Shown here piece by piece: positions 32,795-44,383 of a stretch of DNA of 64,000 bases. A program made the translations under genes and the position numbers. Source of the DNA: Selaginella moellendorffii (taxonomy: Eukaryota; Streptophyta; Lycopodiopsida; Selaginellales; Selaginellaceae); assembly GCF_000143415.4 (NCBI RefSeq), contig NW_003314302.1, positions 1,588,395 through 1,652,394 of the forward strand, in the 5' to 3' direction. Numbering within the stretch: position 1 is the first letter of the stretch; every line of letters begins with the position of its first letter. The notes below the pieces were generated by a model that worked only from the letters and a program-made list of their open reading frames with translations, ran no database searches and was not told where the DNA came from.

Positions 32795-34422
32795 CTATCT
32801 CACTTTTACCACCAGTGGTGCAGCCATTTCGCTGGACAGCTTGAGAACTTCGGTGAGATCAACGGGATGGGCTGGGTCGACCTGGAACTCAAACTTGTGA
32901 ACCAACCGAGCCGTCCAGAGAAGAACAGTAGCGAGGCCGAGAGCTCGTCCGGGACACACTCGGCGACCAGCTCCGAATGGAGCGAGACGTAAGTCAGTTC
33001 CTTTCACGTCGACGTCCTGCTCCAGAAATCTCTCCGGGCTGAACTTCTCAGGCTCGGTCCAGATGGATGAATCGTGAGTGATGGACCACATGTTTACCAT
33101 GGCCGTGGTGCCTGCAGGGACGTGGTGACCGGCCAAGGTTACGTCGTGAATCGCAAGCCGAGCCCAAGAGAGCAAGGGACCCGGAGGATGCATCCGAAGA
33201 GTCTCCTTTACAACGGCTTGGAGGTACACCATCTTGTGGAGGTCAGACTCGGCAACTTCGGATTTTCCTCCAACTACGCTAGCGATCTCCTCACGCAACT
33301 TGCTCTGGATTTCAGGATGGAGGACGAGCTCCGCGAGAATCCACTCGGTGAGGAGAGCAACGGTGTCAGTGCCTCGGAAAATCATCTCCTGTGAAGACAC
33401 GTAGACGTGAGTCACAAACGAAAATGAGAATTGAAGACTCTTACCCAGAGGACTGCGATCATGTCGGAATCGTTGAGCTTGTCTTCGCCATCAAGTGAGA
33501 GAAGCACATCAACGAAGTCCGGCCCAGCAGCTTTGTTGTCGAGCTGACGATGCTCGTCGATGATATTCTGCACAAAGCTCGTCACGCGGGGAACCAAAAC
33601 GGCACACCGCTGGAGGATGTTCTGGGGATCGACTGCCTTGAGAGCTGGCAAGTGATCGGCCCAGTTGAATGCACCGAGCAGCTCGAATCCTTCCCTCACC
33701 ATCTCAGAAAGCTGAGCAGCATTTTCAGAGCCATCCTCGAACCTCCTGCCGAACACCGTCTGCATGATATTGTTGAGCGAAGCTCGCTGGAGAAAGTCCC
33801 GGACTCGGACAAGGCCGTGGTTGTCTGCTGCAAAGGTACTCATGGCTTCGATCATCCTGCTTGTCTCTGCCTGACGAGATGGTTCGTGAGCAGCAATCTG
33901 GCGTGGAGAGAACAGATAGTTGGAGGCAATCCTTCGCAGGTTACGCCAGTAATCTCCATAGGGAGCGAAGCCGATTGCTCGTCCAAAGAGGAGCTGCTGA
34001 GCCGACTGCTTGAGGGGCCTGTCCGCGAACTCGGAACTGTTGAGCAGCTCTCGTGCTACTTCCGGCTTGCTGGTGATGATCATCCTCGTGTTACCCAGGC
34101 TGAAGGCCATGAGCTCCTTTGCATGGTGCTTCTCGGCAAGCGCGGCCAACTTGCGATGAGCTTGGCCTCCCATCTCAGTCAAGACTCCAAGCACTGGCCA
34201 TCCTCGGGGTCCCGGGATCGTCTGCTTCCTCTTCAGCGTCCTTCCCCATGCATTGCCGCCAGGAACAAACCAGGAAGCCAGGATCGCCGAGACAGCAGCT
34301 AGAACAAAAATGGCCACAGCAGCGACAAATCGCCATGCATGATCGTTGGCTTCAGCAGACAGATGCCGGGAGCAAAAAGGCAGAGTGAGGATCCACCAGT
34401 CGAATCCAGAAGCCGACTCCAT
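32795..34422 (-). CDS. cytochrome P450, CYP78-like, 523 aa
   Basis: Two exons, 34422-33445 and 33388-32795, with a 56-bp intron. An N-terminal hydrophobic anchor ([20 protein letters not shown]) is followed by the proline hinge [10 protein letters not shown]. Then come the C-helix YWRNLRRIA, the I-helix [13 protein letters not shown] (FRGTDTVA is characteristic of CYP78A), the K-helix [23 protein letters not shown], and the heme loop [16 protein letters not shown] with its cysteine ligand. It is an ER-membrane monooxygenase. In flowering plants CYP78A enzymes control organ and seed size through an unidentified mobile signal and can hydroxylate fatty acids in vitro; the substrate here is unknown. 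The length and intron position fit the family. ATG 34422 is the first in-frame ATG. Confidence 0.93.
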
Positions 34423-35140
34423 GATCAGAGCACTCACTTGGAGAGAAAGAAGAGAACCCGAGGCAGGAGACTGAGATATGAAAGCTCTCGCGGCATGGGT
34501 CTTATATAGTGACCAAGGAGGAGATTACTTTGCGACTGGTGGCTCAAGGGGAGTGCTCCAAATTGGTAATTACTCCGAGGTAAGCATTCCACTTTTCTGG
34601 TTTCTTTTCGCTGGCTGTGCTGAAATTTACTCTTTTTCTGGCTTGTGGAAATTTACTGCTTTGTGTCGTTTGGTTAGCTTGCTCAGGGGTCCCTTCCATG
34701 TTTGAATTACTCTTGCTTGCCTGGGGGGAGCCAGCCATGATGAATGTGCCCTGCGCTTTCGCTCAGTATTTTGTCGGTGTTGCAGATTACGCACTGTGGA
34801 TGGGCTTGAATTCGCTTGTACTGTACACGAGCGCAACAACAACTAGAGAGGCTCATCGCATGTAAGTCATATGTTCGTCATGTGTGCTGAAATAAATACG
34901 TTGGTTGTTTTTATAGCTCGGAGCCAAGGACTGGGGGAGCCTCTCGCCTCATTCATTGAGGAGATGAAGTTCAGGTGTTTACATCAGAAAAAACAATTGA
35001 CATACACTTTTCTAAACCTCTATTCTTTTCTTCTGTAGATGTCCATCTGAACCGAATACAACTGGGAGGAGTTACTTAAAGCCAAGAGCTTAAAGTTTCG
35101 TTCTTACAATTTTTCATACAAAAGCTGCATACCATCACCT
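34423..35140. other. intergenic region upstream of the CYP78-like gene
   Basis: A TATA-like string (minus-strand CTATATAAGAC) lies at about 34499-34508, some 80 bp before the P450 ATG. No other gene was recognised. Confidence 0.45.
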
Positions 35141-36345
35141 TGGCGTTGCGAGAGCTCTCAGAGGTACTTTCTTCCGTAGAGTTATGACAAATGCATCCTC
35201 TATGTCCAGGTTCTCCTCGCTCACCTCCCACTTAAATGCCTGAATCAATCTAGCCAGGGTGATATCCACCGTTTTCAGTCCCAAGTTCATCCCGGGACAC
35301 ATTCTTCTCCCAGAAGCTCAAAGTGTTTCCCTTTCACATCAACTGTGCCTTCCGTAAACCTTCAGGATTAAAAATCCCTGCAGACTCACCCCACCACCTT
35401 GGATCTCGAGCGATCGACCAGATGTTAATCAGCCCTCTTGTTTTCTCAGGGATGGCGAAGCCGTTTACCTTTCAGTCTTAGAGGAGCTGGCGGATGCAAG
35501 CGGAAAGTCTCCTTGACCACGGCTTTGAGGTATTTCAGTTTGGAAAGATCGTCTTCGTTTACGTCTCTACCGCCGCCAACGATTAGATCGATCTCATCTT
35601 GTGCTTTGGCCATGCAGGGTTGATTTCTTATTAGCTCCGAGAGTGCCCACTCCATGGCGATGGCCGCCGTGTCAGTTCCTCCGGCAAGTACGTCCTGGCA
35701 CACCCGTTTTAAAATGGATCATTAGCTTCCAAAACTATTGAAAACTTACCGTGATCATACCTTTCAGACAATCGTTATCAAAGTCATCCAGTGACAGCAT
35801 CACGTCGATCAGATCTGGAGCTTGATTGTCAACTTTGTCGAGAGGTTTGCCATCTCCTTTTCTCACCGGCTTTAGTTTTGACTTGTGTTCATCAGTGATC
35901 CTTTGCAGCACCTTGTCCAGTTTCTTGTGTGCTGCTTTCATGGCTCCAACTGCGTTTTGGTAATCCAGCCAGCCCAAGAAGGGCCCAAGACGAAAGCTCC
36001 CATAAAATCCACTGCCTCTCGCACCAGCTCCACAAACAGTGAGTCCTCAAATCTCTCGTTGCCATATGAAACATAGAAAACATGCTTGGCAACTGAGATC
36101 TTTGGCCTTGATGGAAAATGGATGTCATAAATGGAGAGAAAAGCTTTTGCTGCATCTGGGGAGGACACCACAATGGTTGGGACTACACCAAGTTTGATAC
36201 TCATGATGGGACCAAATCTTTCAGAGAGTTTGGACAGGGATTTGTAAGAGTGAGTTCTCAGCAAATGCAAATGCCCAATAAGTGGAAGTCCATTTGGTCC
36301 TGGTGGGAGATTTCTTCTTTGTGAGCAAAAATGAAGAGATACCAA
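35140..36345 (-). pseudogene. P450 pseudogene (A-type clan), internally deleted and frameshifted
   Basis: The minus strand reads RNLPPGPNGLPLIGHLHLLR and GPIMSIKLGVVPTIVVSSPD. It then jumps from HVFYVSYG directly to NERFEDSLFVELVREAVDF, so about 60 residues with the C-helix are lost. It shifts frame at WAGWITKT/GWLDYQNAVG, continues to DVMLSLDDFDND, and after an intron resumes at DVLAGGTDTAAIAMEWALSE (I-helix) and KETFRLHPPAPLRL (K-helix). Damaged pieces of the heme-region exon follow (about 35400-35200, ARDPRWWGESAGIFNPE). The deletion, frameshifts and broken heme loop indicate a dead gene, related to the fragments at 36364-37065 and 47100-47602. Confidence 0.85.
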
Positions 36346-36363
36346 AAAAGATGATTGCAGTGA

Positions 36364-37065
36364 TCATATCCATGCTTTACTGAAGAGCATTACTACCTCA
36401 GTGTCAATTATGGGTGGAAAAATTATTGTGACAAGCCACATGGAAAGTTCGATGAATAAAAAAGCAGCCGTTCGATGGACCTTTGCCAACCAACGGCTGG
36501 CATTCATTTGTTTCGCGCTCGAAGAAAAATCACATAGCCTTGTTAAATGCCTAGCCAGAGTGATTTCCACCGTTGTCCGTCCCAAGTTCATCACGGGACA
36601 CATTCTTTTCCCGGATCCATAGAAGCTCAAAGTGCTTCCCATACCTCTCAGGATTAAAAATCCCTGCAGACTCACCCCACCACCTTGGATCTCGAGCGAT
36701 CGACCGGATGTTAATCAGCACTCTTGTTTTCGCAGGGATGGTGAAGCCGTTTACCTCGCAGTCTTGGAGTGATTCGTGGGGAGCCATTAGAGAAGCCGGC
36801 GGATGCAAGTGGAATGTCTCCTTGACCGCGGCTTTGAGGTATTTTAGTTTATCTTCGTTTACTTCTCTACCGCCAAATATTAGATCGATCTCATCTTGTG
36901 CTTTGGCCATGCAGGATGGAATTTTATGAGCTCCGAGAGTGCCCACTCTGTGCTAATGGCCGCTGAGTCAGGTCCTCCGGTAAGTACGTCCTGGAATACA
37001 GCCGTTTTATGATGGCTTATCGACAGACTCTTTCCTTCTTGCCCTCTGCAATGTGGATGCTGCAT
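36364..37065 (-). pseudogene. P450 pseudogene, C-terminal half
   Basis: The minus strand carries DVLTGGPDSAAISTEWALSE, CMAKAQDEIDLIFGGREVNE, KETFHLHPPASLMAPHESLQ and INIRSIARDPRWWGESAGIF. It ends with damaged heme-region sequence (KNVSRDELGTDNGG, frame-shifted). No N-terminal half is attached. It is more similar to the neighbouring pseudogene than to the CYP78-like gene. Confidence 0.82.
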
Positions 37066-37219
37066 ACCTTGATCGCTCCTTCCATCTTTCAGCGCTCCGG
37101 ACCGATATTCTTACCTTAAACCGTACAGGATTAGTGGGAATCTACGCTGTTTAAGCTAACCCAGCCTTTACTTTAGTGCACATATAAATAAGATCAAGTC
37201 CTTTAGGGTCATACGAGCT

Positions 37220-37981
37220 ATGGCGAGAGCAAGCAAGAGAAGTAGAGAAGACGATGGTATCATGGTGCTGACAAAGAAGCGTCGACTGAGAAGCGAGAGG
37301 GCTTGCAAGCTCACGGCCCAAGAGGTGAGGGATCAAAACTTGTACGGCGTGTGGGAGCACCACGACCTGCCGGACAACGTGTACCAGTGCCCAAGGTGCC
37401 AATCTTACAACACGCGGTTCGATTACTACAACAACGAGAAGAGTACTGGCAAGCGCGACCAGCCGCGCTACGCTTGTAGGTCGTGCAAGGGAAAATGGAC
37501 ACAAGGTGGCAAGGTAAGGGACGTATCGCTATCGCCCACTGGTGGAAATAAGAGAACTTTAAAGAGCCATGGAAGAGACAAGATCACTCCAGTCGTCCAG
37601 GAAGAATTTGTAGGCGAATCATCTCAAGTTATGGGTGATTGTGTTGCGGGTTTTGATCAAACTACTTATTGGGAGCAAGGTCATGGTCTGGGTGATTGTG
37701 CCCAACCTTTATCTCACGAGGCTTTTGATCAAAACAGTTGTTGGGAGCTTCTGCCAGCCTTGGGTCAAGGACCTGTTGGTGACTGTGTGCAAGAAGTGTT
37801 TGCTCAAGCTAGCGAGCTTGGCGATGGAGTGTTTGCTGATCAAGTTAGTCAGGAGTTTGTTGGTGGGGTTCAAGGTGGAGATGTGCAAACCAATTGCTGG
37901 GGGCAACCTCAAGAATTCAACGATGTGTTTCTTGATATTGAGGGATTTCTGGCAGACCTGCCAGAAATACAGGCTTGCTGA
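37220..37981 (+). CDS. Dof-like zinc finger protein, copy A, 253 aa
   Basis: Probable DNA-binding protein. After a basic N-terminus with nuclear-signal-like KKRRLRSER it has YQCPRCQSYNTRFDYYNNEK, then QPRYACRSCKGKWTQGGKVR. This is the Dof pattern (CPRCxSxNTxFxYYNN...QPRYxCxxCxxxWTxGG) with Cys57, Cys60, Cys86 and Cys89. The loop between the cysteine pairs is 25 residues rather than 21, because STGKRD replaces a shorter loop. The C-terminal half is Gln/Glu/Gly-rich with two related modules (FDQTTYWEQ / FDQNSCWEL) and ends in DVFLDIEGFLADLPEIQAC, which looks like an acidic activation motif. ATG 37220 is first in frame; a TATA-like ATATAAATAAG lies at about 37183. No intron. It is almost identical to copy B, including its promoter. 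Confidence 0.82.
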   Translation: MARASKRSREDDGIMVLTKKRRLRSERACKLTAQEVRDQNLYGVWEHHDLPDNVYQCPRCQSYNTRFDYYNNEKSTGKRDQPRYACRSCKGKWTQGGKVRDVSLSPTGGNKRTLKSHGRDKITPVVQEEFVGESSQVMGDCVAGFDQTTYWEQGHGLGDCAQPLSHEAFDQNSCWELLPALGQGPVGDCVQEVFAQASELGDGVFADQVSQEFVGGVQGGDVQTNCWGQPQEFNDVFLDIEGFLADLPEIQAC

Positions 37982-38160
37982 TTCATGGAAATTTTTGTCA
38001 AAAGAAAATTTATAGTTGGATCCCAGGGTTTCCAGAGAGTTTTCATTTGTTTGATGAGTAGAAGCCTACATAGAATTATATTTCGATCTGTATGTCAAAT
38101 AATTTAGAGTATGAAAAGCCGCAAAGATAAGCCAAAATATATACTTTTTCTTTCTCTCTC

Positions 38161-39580
38161 TCAAAATAGTTTCCTGTCCACCAGTAAGCCGACGAAGGAG
38201 CTCACAGAAACCGCGACAATGGTTGCTCCCAGGAACCCGGAGGAAGCCTTGCCCTGCTTTCTCACCACTTTGTCCTTGCCACTGCTTGTCTCCTCCCGCG
38301 GAAAGAGCCGCTCCTTTCCTCCTCCTCGGCGCTGCCTTGAGAGCTCCGGTATCAAAATCTCTGGAGATACTTCTCATCTGTGACGAAGATGAAAATCCAT
38401 GTCTTAGCAGCAAGCGAGGAAGGAGAGAAAATTGTAGAAGTGTGGTTCCTTACCTCGACTTCTTCAACGGCTGGCTCCGCCGGACGAGTCTCCAACTTCT
38501 TGGCAAACGCTCCATTTACGTGGATCTCACTCAGCTTCTTACGAAGATCCTCTCTCTCGCCTTTGATACAAGATATCTGGCGTTCATCACAAAGTATTAG
38601 AAGGAAAGAAGAAGCCCAGGCAAGAGTTACCTCATTATCCAGCAGCTGCTTTTCCTTGGAAAACTCTTCGCTCATCGCGCTTAGCTTGGCGAGGAGCGAC
38701 TTGGTCTCCGATGCGTAGCCATCTCGCTGCTGGGCCTCGCTCTCCTGCATTCGCGAGATCGTCTTCTCCTGCTCAGAAATGAGTCGAGCTGCTTCGTCCA
38801 GTTTTTCCTCCAGAGAGCTCGCCACACCTTGGACCTTCGCGAGCTCTGCTTGAAAGTGTGATGCCATAGCCTCGGCTTCCTTCTCGAGCTCTTGCACCTT
38901 CTTACTTTCAGCGTCTTTGGATATCGCAGCCTCTTGTTTGGTGGCCTCGAGCACTTCCTCCCTATTAGCCAGCTTCTCCGCCAGCTTCTCGATGGTACTC
39001 TCGAGAGCGGCGATCTTCTCCGCTGCGGCTCTCTGGCTCTCCCCTGCGTCAGCCTGATGCTTTACGGTAGCTTCTTCTGCGCTCGAAAGCTTGCCTCGCA
39101 GTTCTGCCTCGGCTTGGAAAGCCGACTTGAGAGTCTCCTCTTGGCCAGCCAAGGTCTCTTTCAAAGCTGTCAGCTTGGAGTTCACAGCGAGAGCTCCTTC
39201 TCTCTTTCCGAGGCCACCTTTTCTCGTTCGCCTGCTGTTGCCTCGTGCATTGCTGAAGTTTCTTCTGCGAGCTTGAGCTGTTGACGTAGCTCCGCCTCGG
39301 TGTCAACAGCCGCCTTCAGAGTTTCTTCCTGGCTTGCCAGAACCTTCTCTAGAGATGCCAGTTTCGAATGTAAACTCGACATCTCCTCCCCCAGCTCCGC
39401 AACCTTCTTGTTGGAGACGTTGGCGAGCTCTTCGTAATGCGCCGATTTGCTCTCGGCAGCTTCGACGCTCCCTTGAAGTGTCACATGCATTTGACGAGAG
39501 CTCTCCACAACTCCTTCGAGCTCGGAAGCCTTTGCCGCGTGAGTGGAAAGTTCTGCCTGGATTTTACGCAGCTCTCGAGG
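38161..39580 (-). pseudogene. coiled-coil protein with C-terminal membrane anchor; frameshifted as assembled
   Basis: Minus-strand exons encode long heptad-rich coiled coil. Two repeats are recognisable: SKLASLEKVLASQEETLKAA with DTEAELRQQLKLAEE, and SKLTALKETLAGQEETLKSA with QAEAELRGKLSSAEE. Between them, near 39183, the frame shifts by one base (KELSL-stop versus NSKLTAL). After GGREDL-like exons (KGEREDLRKKLSEIHVNGAF) and EPAVEEVE, a last exon of Arg/Lys/Gly-rich sequence leads to a tail anchor, GFLGATIVAVSVSSFVGLL, ending in VDRKLF. The 5' end upstream of about 39573 was not resolved. The single-base shift may be an assembly error, so the gene could be functional. The topology suggests a tail-anchored tether on an organelle or the ER; the family was not identified. 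A truncated copy of its 3' part lies at 43620-43790. Confidence 0.6.
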
Positions 39581-39589
39581 TATGGTTCA

Positions 39590-40300
39590 AGCAAATAAGA
39601 GAAACACTTGGAATCTTTTAGAGCAGATCGAGGACAAACTTGCAAGCTTGGAAGTAAGATCGATTAGAGAACGAAAAGGATAGAAGAGAGAGAGAGATTT
39701 TAAAACCTCTGATCATTCCGGACAAAGCGTCTGGACAAAAGAAACACTGACAGAATCTACTAACAATCGTCGAGAAAGCAGCGAGATTCTCTTCGCAGTA
39801 CGCACCTAAAAACTCGAGATTCAAGGGGTTTGTCTCTTTTTCAACCTTATTGAAGCGGCAGGGGATTTTTAATCTTTTGTTCACAGATTTTCACAGTGAC
39901 TCTTGTCCCCCGTATCGCGTCTGTCCGCCAGCTTCACTGTTTTCTTTCCCGAGAGCACCGCTTCTCTTCAGGCGAACCCCGTGACAAGTCTAGGATTTAC
40001 AAACGTAGAACATATGAGGAGAATATATGGTCAAATAATTTCTTAGTAATTAATCTAATCTTTACGTTTAGAGCTCACGAGACATTTCGAGTTTTCGTGT
40101 GTTGTGGCAGTAAGAACCTCAACTCGTGATAACGCGTGATTACCAAGGCAAAGAGATTGAAACCTTCTATGCTTCTTTCTTTGGATCTCGATCTCCTAAT
40201 CGCCACTATATAGGTATCTTGGTCTGTTTACATGTGACCATGGTTTTAAGTGTAAAGATTGCTCCAGAGTGAAAAAAAGGGGAGCATGTGATCTGGCTCT
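39590..40300. other. 5' flank of the coiled-coil gene
   Basis: A minus-strand frame at 39884-39618 could hold leader exons of the coiled-coil gene, but no consistent join was found. The remainder shows nothing recognisable. Confidence 0.35.
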
Positions 40301-40659
40301 CGTTTACTTGGGCAAAGTCATTTGCAACACTATCAAACTAGTGACAGATGCAATATGGCCTCCACCTCAATCTTACTCGCTTTAGCTTACCAAGTAAAAA
40401 TACGGATGCAAACTTTGCATGCGCGCACACAGATTGATTTATATATATATGCAATGTGCTTCTTCCAGCCTTGCTGTTGTGCACAACTCTCATTGCCCAT
40501 GCAAACATCAATAAAAATTTCCCAGAAGCATGGCAACCGAACATGCCCCTCACCATTGTAGATATATTATATTTTTTATTATTATCTATACTATTGTAGA
40601 CTATTTTGCAAGTTGGCAACAAGTATATAAATACAGTTTTTACATAAATAAATAAATAA

Positions 40660-40985
40660 ATTGCTATGCGTCAACACTTGGTTTGCTTAATAGTAGTGTT
40701 ATTCTTACTTATTAATCCAATTCATCAAATAAAGCTTATAATTATAAGCATGTTTGTAATTTATAAAAAAAAGATTAATCTTATTGCATTAGATGATAGA
40801 ATAAAAAAGGATATAATAGAAAGGGTTTAAGAAAGTTTATAAATTATTAATATGTTAAATACAAGATTAATCTAAATGATGGTAGAATATCCTAGAATAT
40901 CCTGGAATATCAAAGTATATTCTAAGTATATTCACTACCATCCCCTATAGGTTTGCTTAACCAAACCAAAAATAAGAAACAAATT
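40660..40985. repeat. truncated copy of the TTGGTTTGCTTAA MITE family
   Basis: Shares ACACTTGGTTTGCTTAATA, TATAATTATAAGCATG and GGTAGAATATCCTAGAATAT and ends CCCCTATAGGTTTGCTTAA with the complete element at 41608-42193. It is AT-rich and non-coding. Confidence 0.6.
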
Positions 40986-41607
40986 CAACTTTCCAAACTT
41001 TTATCATCAAATTTAAAGTTAGATATTTTGATTTATTTTTATTTATATTTAAAAATTAAAATCTATCAAATTACTAGATTTATAGCATTTTTAATTCAAG
41101 TCTTTTTTTTACATATGTTTATCAGAATATAATTGTGTGGAAAACATTAAAAAAAAGTATTCATTTACTAATTCTACTAGTAGTACTACTGTATCTCCTC
41201 AATATTCAAGAAGAGCACTATTTTGCTATCTGTTATAGAGGTCAAAAATAAATATCCAACTTCTTACTGAAGCTCATATAGCACTTATTAATCGTTTTGA
41301 GAATCATCAAAGAACCCCTCAAACTTATGTTGAAAATACGATTATGCTTCACAATGTTAATTGACAGAATACATTCATTTACGCATTTAATGATTTATGG
41401 GATAACTGTCTTTAAAATGTCAACCCCGTTTCGACTGCATCCTGATGGACCAAGCAATCACGCATCCAGAGTGCTCAGTTCGAGTCAGCATTCACTCCAA
41501 ACGGGGTTGGTATACTTAAGGTTAAAAAAAGAATATATATGAAATTTGAATTTGTATGCCACCTTTATTTAAGCCCTTATATATAGTTGCCAATTTTTCA
41601 GAATTTC

Positions 41608-42193
41608 TGGTTTTCTTAAGTAAACTTGTAGGGGTAATGAATATATCTAGAATATACTTGAATTTTCTGGGATATTCTACCATTTAACAGTTGTTATTAA
41701 TTTATATTTAATCTTGAATTTATAATTTATAAACACTTCTATAAATTATAAATTTTCCTAAGCAGTTCCTAGTATATTCTAATTTATTCTACTATTTAAT
41801 GGTTGATATATAAATAAATTATAAAATTCCATTTGATCAACTAGATTAAAAAGTTTCTATGCGTTGCATGTAGCAACACTTGGTTTGCTTAATATTATTA
41901 CTTATTAATCCAATTGATCAAATAAAGTTTATAATTATAAGCATGTTTGTAATTTATATATACAAGATTAATTTTATTGCATATCAACCATTAGATGGTA
42001 GAATAAAAAAGAATATACTAGAAAAGGTTTAAGAAAGTTTATAAATTATAAATATGTTTATAAATTATAAGTACAAGATTAATCTAAATGAATAACAACC
42101 GTTAGATGGTAGAATATCCTAAAATATCCAAACATATTCTAGGTATATCCACTACCATCCCAGTCCCCCTATAGGTTTGCTTAAGCAAACCAA
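41608..42193. mobile_element. MITE-like palindromic element, ~586 bp
   Basis: The left end (TGGTTTTCTTAAGTAAACTT, then GTAGGGGTAATGAATATATC) is an imperfect inverted repeat of the right end (GATATACCTAGAATATGTTT read in the other direction, closing with TTGCTTAAGCAAACCAAAA), over roughly 60 bp. The interior contains further inverted motifs (GGTAGAATATCC and GGATATTCTACC). It has no coding capacity. Truncated relatives lie at 40660-40985 and 42215-42490. A target duplication was not identified with certainty. Confidence 0.6.
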
Positions 42194-42214
42194 AACTTTG
42201 TTGTGCATTGCATG

Positions 42215-42490
42215 CAGGAAAGCTTGGTTTGCTTAATAATAGTGCTTATTACTTATAAATTATATTGATCAATTGGAAGGTTATGATTATAACATGTTTA
42301 TAATTTATAAACACAAGATTAAATATCAACTTTCAGAATAAACTAGAATATGCTAAAAAGTGTTTAGGAATGTTTATAAATTATAAATACATGATTAATT
42401 TAAATGAATAACAACCACTAGAGAGTAGAATATCCCAGAGTATCCAAGAATATTCTAAGTCTATTCACTATCACTATGCAAACCAGGAAT
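42215..42490. repeat. second truncated copy of the MITE family
   Basis: Starts AGCTTGGTTTGCTTAATAAT and contains GAATAACAACCACTAGAGAG and TAGAATATCCCAGAGTATCC, variants of the strings in the complete element. Confidence 0.55.
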
Positions 42491-43610
42491 AATACTATTA
42501 TTAAGAAAATCAAATATTGCTGCATGCAACACAGTATATTTACAAATTAGGAGTTTTTGCTGAACATGGGCATTTGATGCGAGGGAGGACCAAATTTCTC
42601 ACCCAAGGATTTTCCATGACTGGTTTGTAGGACTGACTAGAACACCCTTGTCGTCAGGCATTTCTGCCGCCTATCCTCAAGCACCACCATGCTAGATGGA
42701 TTGCTGGAGCACACTGCCAGCATTTGCCAGGCACATCAAATCTTCTACCTGGTCAGCCTGAGGGCAAGGACTGGAGTTACTCTACTTCCTTCTAACTGTA
42801 AGAAATCTTTGGTGATCCATTCTAGTTCTCCAATTTTGAACTTTATCCAAAAGTAAAATAAGGATTATAAACATAGCTGATTATGTTATGTTAGAATATA
42901 CTCAAACCACAAACCAAAATATTGCTTAATTTGTTTATGCTAACTTGGATATATTCTAAGTATATGCTCTCTAGATCCATATTCTCCCAAATGACCTAGA
43001 AAACATGAGAGTGTTGCTCCCCTATCGTGGTGTTGGTAGGGACAGGGCAAAAGTATGTTGTACTACTGGTAGAAGTCACACATTCCAAGTCTGGATGCCG
43101 TTAATTACGTTCTAGGGTGATGAGTTTATTTTCAATGTTCTTGCTCCTTGTTCTCTCATTCTCTTCTTCAGTTGTCCCAGTGGTCTCATGCCTCCAGCAA
43201 GACCCTCCAAAAACATGTATTATTGACAAGTAGAAACGATTGTAATAGCATAACTAGCATTTTAGTGACTAGCTTTGTTGTCAAGTTTCCATGTTTTTCT
43301 TGCACCCACAAGAGACCCGGATAGTGACCACTGGCAATACCATTGCACCAATCTTCCCTTTTGTTACATTACAAGAGCACTAAAGGTCGTGATTATGTGC
43401 TTTTGGAAAGTTTGATCTCCTTGAAAAAAGAGTAGTTTAGTTTTTTTGGCAAATTCGCTACACATACTCTCCTAACCGCTCAGTCTTCGCTTGCCAAAAT
43501 TCCTCTCAGATCGCTGTGTCTTTGCTTGAGTTCTACCTCCCGAAATTCCTCTGAGCTCCTCATAAATGTTGGCAAGTAGATTGCAATCGGAACTTTAAAC
43601 ATAGAATATC
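42491..43610. other. intergenic region
   Basis: No gene seen. The base composition is less extreme than in the MITE cluster, and short frames lack motifs. Confidence 0.45.
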
Positions 43611-43619
43611 TAAAATTGA

Positions 43620-43790
43620 AGCGACAGTGGTTGCCTCCTCCGTGAGAAGCCGCCTTGAGAACCCTAGTATCACAATCTCTGTAGATCTGTGACAAGAAGG
43701 GAAATCCATTTCTGAAGAGGAGAAAACTAAGAAGTGTTTCTTACCTCGTCAAGTTCTTCTCTGTTTGGCTCCGGCAGACGAGTCTTCGAT
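43620..43790 (-). pseudogene. truncated copy of the coiled-coil gene (3' exons)
   Basis: Matches 38330-38480, including exon borders, with many small differences: the segment around CCGCCTTGAGAACCCTAGTA corresponds to GCTGCCTTGAGAGCTCCGGT. The reading frame is not maintained. It shows that the neighbour of the Dof-like gene was duplicated with it and then decayed. Confidence 0.6.
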
Positions 43791-43822
43791 CATTTCCTGG
43801 AGACCAGGAATAAGAGTTTGTC

Positions 43823-44200
43823 TCACAAGTCACCATATGAGCACTCGTGACTCCTTTCAGCTCCGTCCGAAAGAAGAGTTCCAAAGCTATAGCCATGCCA
43901 TCTTCTAAAGCACGGAGTTTGACAAGTTTGCCTATCCAAACTAGCGCAAGCTTTCAACGCAGCCACAAAGGTGAGAAAACCCCGGATCGTTCCATGAATG
44001 GAAACAGCTCGACTCGAGAACCAAGCATCAAACTGTTCCATGACACAGTCGAAAAATCCAGTGCCCTGTCGAACACTCCGCGAGCGTGCACACTCGGCAC
44101 GGGCTCGGCACACATGCGAATCAAAACCGCTCGGATTTTCACCGACTCAAACTTGATCACGCGTTTCTTCTCAGTCGCGTCATCCAGTACGCTATGCATA
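43823..44200 (-). pseudogene. PPR gene fragment
   Basis: Minus-strand pieces in different frames read GVFDRALDFSTVSWNSLMLG and TFVAALKACASLDR, both standard PPR module strings like those of the gene at 12255. Frameshifts separate them. There is no start, end or full repeat array. Confidence 0.65.
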
Positions 44201-44383
44201 CCTGGCTTCTCGACAGACTCTTTCCTTCTTGCCCTCTGCGATGTGGATGCCGCATGCCTTGATCGCGCTCTGGACTACCTTAAACCGCACAGGATTAGTG
44301 GGAATCTACGTTGTTTAAGCTAACCCAGCCTTTACTTTAGTGCACATATAAATAAGATCCAGTCCTTTAGGGTCATACGAGCT

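Noticed and set aside
33550-34302. 250-codon plus-strand frame opposite the P450 gene
   Set aside because: Antisense shadow of CYP78-like exon 1; no recognisable domain.
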